DNA of 64,000 bases from Hyphococcus sp. GTDB taxonomy: Bacteria > Pseudomonadota > Alphaproteobacteria > Caulobacterales > Parvularculaceae. Position 1 is the first letter of the stretch, and every line of letters begins with the position of its first letter. Positions 63,607-64,000 of this stretch are shown here, piece after piece. The stretch is taken from positions 1 through 64,000 of the forward strand of contig BQJG01000003.1 in the NCBI GenBank assembly GCA_021604585.1, given 5' to 3'. Both the position numbers and the translations under genes were made by a program. The notes under the pieces were generated by a model that was given only the letters and a program-made list of their open reading frames with translations, did no database searches and had not been told where the DNA came from.

Positions 63607-64000
63607 CCCGCTTGTTTGGTTGACTTTTCGGTTGGGGCATTGGCCGCCATAGGCGGTTCAAACCGCACGATCACCGTTGTCCCGGTGCGTCCGTCCGAGG
63701 CCAGGCGGATCGTGGCGTTTTGCCCTTCAAAAATATGCTTGGCGACTGTCAGCCCCAATCCCAGACCTTCGCGCGAGCGCACCAGGGCTGTTTCTCCTTG
63801 GGTGAACGGTTTCATCGCCTTGTCGATCTGTTCGGCGCTCATGCCGGAGCCTTCGTCGCGCACGGCGAGCTCATAGGCGCCATCGGACAATTTGCTGCCG
63901 GCTAAATAAATCACGCCGCCATTTTCAGAAACGTTGATGGCGTTTTCGATGATGTTGTTGAGCGCGTAACATGTGTGAATGATGTCGATGTGGATCGTTG
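63603..64000 (-). CDS. Histidine kinase, C-terminal HATPase part (5' end off the right edge)
   Basis: The frame is open from the right edge: N-box IHTCYALNNIIENAINVSEN, then G1 DEGSGM, and G2 GLGLGLTVAKHIFEGQ. It ends EPPMAANAPTEKSTKQAG. Sensor and HisKA parts lie beyond base 64000. Convergent with the PilZ-like methyltransferase; pairs of this kind are known for quorum-type signalling. Confidence 0.9.
   Translation of the reverse strand, partial: TIHIDIIHTCYALNNIIENAINVSENGGVIYLAGSKLSDGAYELAVRDEGSGMSAEQIDKAMKPFTQGETALVRSREGLGLGLTVAKHIFEGQNATIRLASDGRTGTTVIVRFEPPMAANAPTEKSTKQAG

Overview
The window looks like the chromosomal replication-origin region of a GC-rich alphaproteobacterium of the Caulobacter-like group (Caulobacterales, Maricaulales or Parvularculales). 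The evidence is gene order and regulatory sites. hemE (minus strand) and ppsR, the DUF299 or 'RP001' gene (plus strand), diverge from a 388-bp gap at 28048-28435. This arrangement flanks the known origins of Caulobacter crescentus and Rickettsia prowazekii. The gap holds a perfect CtrA box (TTAA-N7-TTAA), five GANTC sites, TCCCCA-type motifs and a set of GTATGAC repeats. Genes on the left arm (mnmG, mnmE, rho, hemE, hemJ) and the right arm (ppsR, maf, aroE, coaE, dnaKJ, dapB, ftsK) mostly point away from it, as leading-strand genes do. Three parS centromere sites lie 26-28 kb to the left, in and just upstream of mnmG. parA and parB themselves would be beyond the left edge (inference).

Layout, left to right. 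0-5.6 kb: mnmG (runs off the left edge) and mnmE encode the two subunits of the tRNA wobble-uridine modification enzyme. Each carries an in-frame insertion made of palindromic repeat DNA. Between them lie two tandem paralogous small basic proteins of unknown function and a sunset-type protein. 5.6-22.6 kb is an accessory stretch: amino-acid permease, RidA, quinone oxidoreductase, a lipoprotein phosphodiesterase, an ArsR-SRPBCC-VOC operon with a large operator palindrome, YceI, a LuxR-type regulator, a MarR-nitroreductase pair with its own palindrome, GST, a CIO-type cytochrome bd oxidase with a small third subunit, an isoquinoline-oxidoreductase-like molybdoenzyme, and a nuclease/phosphatase-family protein. 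22.6-28 kb: rho, several secreted proteins, SRAP, a cysteine-rich secreted peptide, hemJ and hemE.

28-38.8 kb: the origin, then ppsR-maf-aroE-coaE, a hydrolase, a PfkB kinase, AmpG, a soluble hybrid histidine kinase and YifB. 39-45.2 kb: two paralogous proteins built as TIR-like domain, membrane segment and FGE-sulfatase-like domain, a repeat element, a VWA lipoprotein with a TonB-receptor-plug-like stretch, and a small secreted protein. 45.2-54.5 kb: dnaK-dnaJ, glucokinase, an EntS-like exporter, a sulfotransferase, a DUF3088 protein, dapB and a retropepsin-like protease. 54.5-64 kb: SDR, a Tat-exported M24 peptidase, UbiH, an ammonium transporter, ftsK, a PilZ-like/methyltransferase fusion and the 3' end of a histidine kinase that runs off the right edge.

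No rRNA, tRNA, CRISPR array, transposase or phage gene was seen. The strongest candidates for something new are the repeat peptides inserted in both MnmE and MnmG (one containing parS), the duplicated small-protein pair near parS, the TIR-like/FGE pair, and the cysteine-rich secreted peptide. All functions are assigned by reading the translated sequences; no database search was possible.
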